Shown: positions 61,300-64,000 of the stretch, one piece after another | Layout of the letters: the number at the start of each line of letters is the position of its first letter | How positions within the stretch are numbered: position 1 is the first letter of the stretch | From: an uncultured Saprospiraceae bacterium | GTDB lineage: Bacteria > Bacteroidota > Bacteroidia > Chitinophagales > Saprospiraceae | Direction of reading: 5' to 3' | NCBI GenBank assembly: GCA_937139495.1 | Contig: CAKZQC010000049.1 | Location: 1-64,000 of the forward strand | Length of the DNA stretch: 64,000 nt | The notes under the pieces: generated by a model | What the model saw: only the letters and a program-made list of their open reading frames with translations | Told to the model about the DNA's origin: nothing | The model's database searches: none | Translations under genes and position numbers: made by a program

Positions 61300-61408
61300 A
61301 TCTTCATTAATACCGAGGTTATGCGAGTAACATTTGCAGGTAAAAAACACCTCTCCTTACTTGCCTACAACTTCACATAATCTCTAACAGATTGAACTAA
61401 TTTTTTTT

Positions 61409-64000
61409 ATGATTTTATCTCAACGAATACAACTAATAGTTTCACTCCTATTACTTTTTTTAGCGTCCAATATATCCGCTCAACTCAATACCTCAGGTTA
61501 TCGAGTTGATCAAACCTCTACGAATGTAGAAGTTTGTCGGGGAGCGACTCTAGGTAACTATACTGTCACCGCAAAAACTTCAACCCTTAATAACTTTCAA
61601 ATCCAACTCTCTCTACCTCCTGGTATTAGTTATGATTTGGGTTCTGCTACTATCACAAGTAGTCCAGTAGGCTATACCATTACAGAAGTCAATACCAGCA
61701 ATCTACAACAACCTATCTTAGCGATTAGCAATGGTGGTGTTGCAAGCGCTTTTTGGGGTGTAGGACATCAGGTAAGTTTTTCAGTTGGTCGTTCGGCAGA
61801 TTGTGCCTCTGTAGCCTACTCTTTAGAAGGTTCTACATTCAAAGATACGATTAGTATTAACTATGAAGATGCTGGCAACAGTCGCTCTGGTATCAACTCC
61901 GATACAACCTATGGTGTCTATAATGTAGATTTTGCTTCCCTAAGTGTACTAGCCATTCCTACTATCAGTACGACTATCAATCGGACAGAAACTAGAAATA
62001 TTACGATTCGACAAGGGGGCAATAGCTGCATACAGCGCTACCAGCACTATGTAGTAGTTGGTAGAGACATTGATAATTATCAACTAAGTTTTGGGGCTAC
62101 GGCACTCACACCTACTAGTACGGTTGCCAACGGCAGCAATACTGCCGATACGCTATTTTATACCATCAATCTAAACAATGCTCCTTTTGCAGGTGCTGTT
62201 GGCAATGGCGACAATTGTTTTGACAACGGCGAAGATATTGTTTTTGGCGAGCGAGTCACTATTTTGGCTTGTGATAATATCACGGTCAGACATCATGCTA
62301 GATGGGGTTGCGTTAGCTCAGAAGTATGCCAAGAGGCAGCTCCTCAGACAGGAGCTATTGCATTTATCAATGGTGCTACCAGTTTGACTATTACAGAAAT
62401 AGGCGGTGCTACGGCACCCGAGCTTTGTGATACCATAGAACACGTGCTTCGTATTAGCAACAATACACCACCTACTGTACCAGCAGGTGGTTCGGCAGCT
62501 TATGACGTAGCCGTAATTTTTGGCTTGGGTAGCAATGGCAGCCCTATCGCTACTCCTGACGCCAACACGCTATGGGGTTCGGATAGAAATGATACCCGCT
62601 ATTGGGGCAATTTCTTGATAGGAACAACGCCAGTTGTTGCTACTGGAATATTGAACCAAAATGGTAATACAAACTTAGGTACTGCGTCGCTACTAATACA
62701 AGATATGTTTACGACTGATATAGATGGACCTGGTGGATTGACCGACTTAGATGGAGATGGTTTTTTTGATGATTTGCCTCCTGGCGAATCCTTCGATATC
62801 ACGTTCAATTATTGGATCAACCCTAGAGAAAATTGTGGAATAGGTCGGGGCGACTATATGATATGGGAGCACAAGTATTTTGATGTCTCATTCAAGGATC
62901 AATGCCTCCAACCAAGAGCACCTACTCGTAGAGATTTGGGGTATCGTAATATTATTAGAGACTACCTCAATAGTACTTTTACTAGTCAACCTACCGATGT
63001 ATTTGATGGTCAACCTTTTACTGTGGGTATTATGCCGCACTTTTATAATAATGGTTACCAGTGTCGAGGCGAAAATATGTTTACAGGTTCAGCGGTCAAG
63101 TGGTCGATTAGTTTAGATTTGCCCGCAGGCGTTACTGCCAGTTCGGTTGTATCCAATCTGGATAGCGAATTTTCTTCTTACAATCCCACGATTACGCAAG
63201 TAGGCAATACGGTCACCTATACCCTCGATCGTTATGTATATGACACCTTGCACTTTGATTTATCTTTTGACTGTGCAACCTATACCAGCATCTCGCCTAC
63301 AACGAGTATCCCTTATACCTCTCATTACTTCTGTGGTACTCCTGGCGACACTTGTTTTTATAGAGAAGTTCATTGTGGTTCACTCGATAATATTCTGACG
63401 CACTGCCCGACTAATTGTAGCGGTCCTGTTATTTATTCTTTCGACGCAAGTCGGACAACACCTGGGTACACAAACAACACCCAAACAACCTTAGTTACGC
63501 TTGACCCAGCCATACACAAAACAAAATTCTACAATCCATTTGACACCATGTTGGTGCAAGCCAGAGCCTATATGAATGATACAGCGGTCAACAATCTATT
63601 GCTGACACTCAATATGACTGCGTCTAGTGGTGGTACTGACTTACTGACCTTTGTGGGCGGAGAAGTCCTAATCAACGATGTTTCTGCGGCTAGTGGCTAC
63701 CGAAGTTTTGTACTCGATGGCATGCCTACCAACCTCACCAATGTGGGCGGGCAAAATTTTGAATACCTTATGGACTTGTCTAGATATGTTGACTCTATGA
63801 GTGCCACTTACTTGTATGGTGGCGACGATGGCTCTGTTATCTACAGTCCTGATTCTATTTATGTGCGAGCAAGATTCATTTTAGGTTCCAACTTTGGAAC
63901 GACCAATCCACACGAAATAACACCATTCAGAGCCAATTTTTCTACCCTAGCTGCCAATGGCAGTGCTATTGTTTGCGATAGCTTAGGTGATTTGGCTCAA
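61409..64000 (+). CDS. Very large secreted protein, N-terminal part (runs off the window)
   Basis: The frame is open for 864 codons with no stop up to the window end. It starts MILSQRIQLIVSLLLLFLASNISAQ, a signal peptide. The mature part is rich in Thr, Ser, Asn and Gly with many beta-strand patterns and regularly spaced Cys, and contains EVCRGATLGNYTV near the start and DIDGPGGLTDLDGDGFFDD (about 450), a calcium-loop-like acidic stretch. This resembles Bacteroidota surface adhesin or gliding-related proteins whose C-terminal sorting domain would lie beyond the window. Length and end unknown. Confidence 0.85.
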   Translation, partial: MILSQRIQLIVSLLLLFLASNISAQLNTSGYRVDQTSTNVEVCRGATLGNYTVTAKTSTLNNFQIQLSLPPGISYDLGSATITSSPVGYTITEVNTSNLQQPILAISNGGVASAFWGVGHQVSFSVGRSADCASVAYSLEGSTFKDTISINYEDAGNSRSGINSDTTYGVYNVDFASLSVLAIPTISTTINRTETRNITIRQGGNSCIQRYQHYVVVGRDIDNYQLSFGATALTPTSTVANGSNTADTLFYTINLNNAPFAGAVGNGDNCFDNGEDIVFGERVTILACDNITVRHHARWGCVSSEVCQEAAPQTGAIAFINGATSLTITEIGGATAPELCDTIEHVLRISNNTPPTVPAGGSAAYDVAVIFGLGSNGSPIATPDANTLWGSDRNDTRYWGNFLIGTTPVVATGILNQNGNTNLGTASLLIQDMFTTDIDGPGGLTDLDGDGFFDDLPPGESFDITFNYWINPRENCGIGRGDYMIWEHKYFDVSFKDQCLQPRAPTRRDLGYRNIIRDYLNSTFTSQPTDVFDGQPFTVGIMPHFYNNGYQCRGENMFTGSAVKWSISLDLPAGVTASSVVSNLDSEFSSYNPTITQVGNTVTYTLDRYVYDTLHFDLSFDCATYTSISPTTSIPYTSHYFCGTPGDTCFYREVHCGSLDNILTHCPTNCSGPVIYSFDASRTTPGYTNNTQTTLVTLDPAIHKTKFYNPFDTMLVQARAYMNDTAVNNLLLTLNMTASSGGTDLLTFVGGEVLINDVSAASGYRSFVLDGMPTNLTNVGGQNFEYLMDLSRYVDSMSATYLYGGDDGSVIYSPDSIYVRARFILGSNFGTTNPHEITPFRANFSTLAANGSAIVCDSLGDLAQ

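Noticed and set aside
1..64000. Insertion sequences, phage genes, integrons or a CRISPR array
   Set aside because: No transposase, integrase, Cas or phage structural gene was recognised in any long reading frame.

Overview
The window comes from a chromosome of the phylum Bacteroidota, moderately AT-rich. The grounds are: lipoproteins with Bacteroidota-style lipoboxes; families typical of the phylum (DUF1573 proteins, a YtxJ bacillithiol thioredoxin, a heptaprenyl/geranylgeranylglyceryl-phosphate synthase, a TIGR03032-like protein); several promoters with a TAnnTTTG -7 element (mostly TACTTTTG); few Shine-Dalgarno sequences; and strong hairpin terminators between most transcription units. A marine gliding lineage (Saprospirales/Cytophagales) would fit, but the genus cannot be fixed from sequence alone.

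Layout. 1-1.2 kb: tail of an unknown gene, then a TIR-like plus Mrr-like nuclease pair that looks like a small defence system. 1.3-9.7 kb: lipoproteins, a cyclophilin, a 2OG-Fe(II) oxygenase, bamA and envelope TPR/TonB-C-like proteins. 9.8-11 kb: seven consecutive very small membrane-protein genes, all starting M-[LI]-L-D-[ED]; this array is the most unusual feature. 11-13 kb: an A-type Fe-S carrier, rpmI and rplT. 13-17 kb: a glycan cluster (GT-B glycosyltransferase, family-10 fucosyltransferase, methyltransferase). 17-32 kb: DUF819 transporter, tilS-folC, an AlkC-type glycosylase, a fatty acid desaturase, an acyltransferase, Nudix, a ParA/lysine-rich partner pair, rimM, ytxJ and the glyceryl-phosphate prenyltransferase. 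32.8-35.4 kb: a probable copper operon (Cys-motif protein, MbnP-like, MbnH-like dihaem peroxidase). 36-43 kb: rplS, dnaK, panB, mltG, and two small membrane paralogues, one frameshifted in a T8 run. 46-51 kb: a methionine operon (metY-metX-aspartokinase/homoserine dehydrogenase) behind a cysteine-rich leader peptide and an attenuator hairpin. 53.6-60.7 kb: tRNA-Glu, gapA, a divergent protein kinase with a small partner, a GDSL lipoprotein, a UbiA-like prenyltransferase and a second DUF1573 protein. 61.4-64 kb: the start of a very large secreted protein that runs off the window.

No transposase, integrase, phage gene, rRNA or CRISPR array was seen. Most genes are ordinary core or envelope functions. 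The parts that stand out are the microprotein array and the acidic tail motif it shares with other membrane proteins, the cysteine attenuator, the TIR/nuclease pair, the kinase pair, and a nested repeat structure near 59.9 kb.
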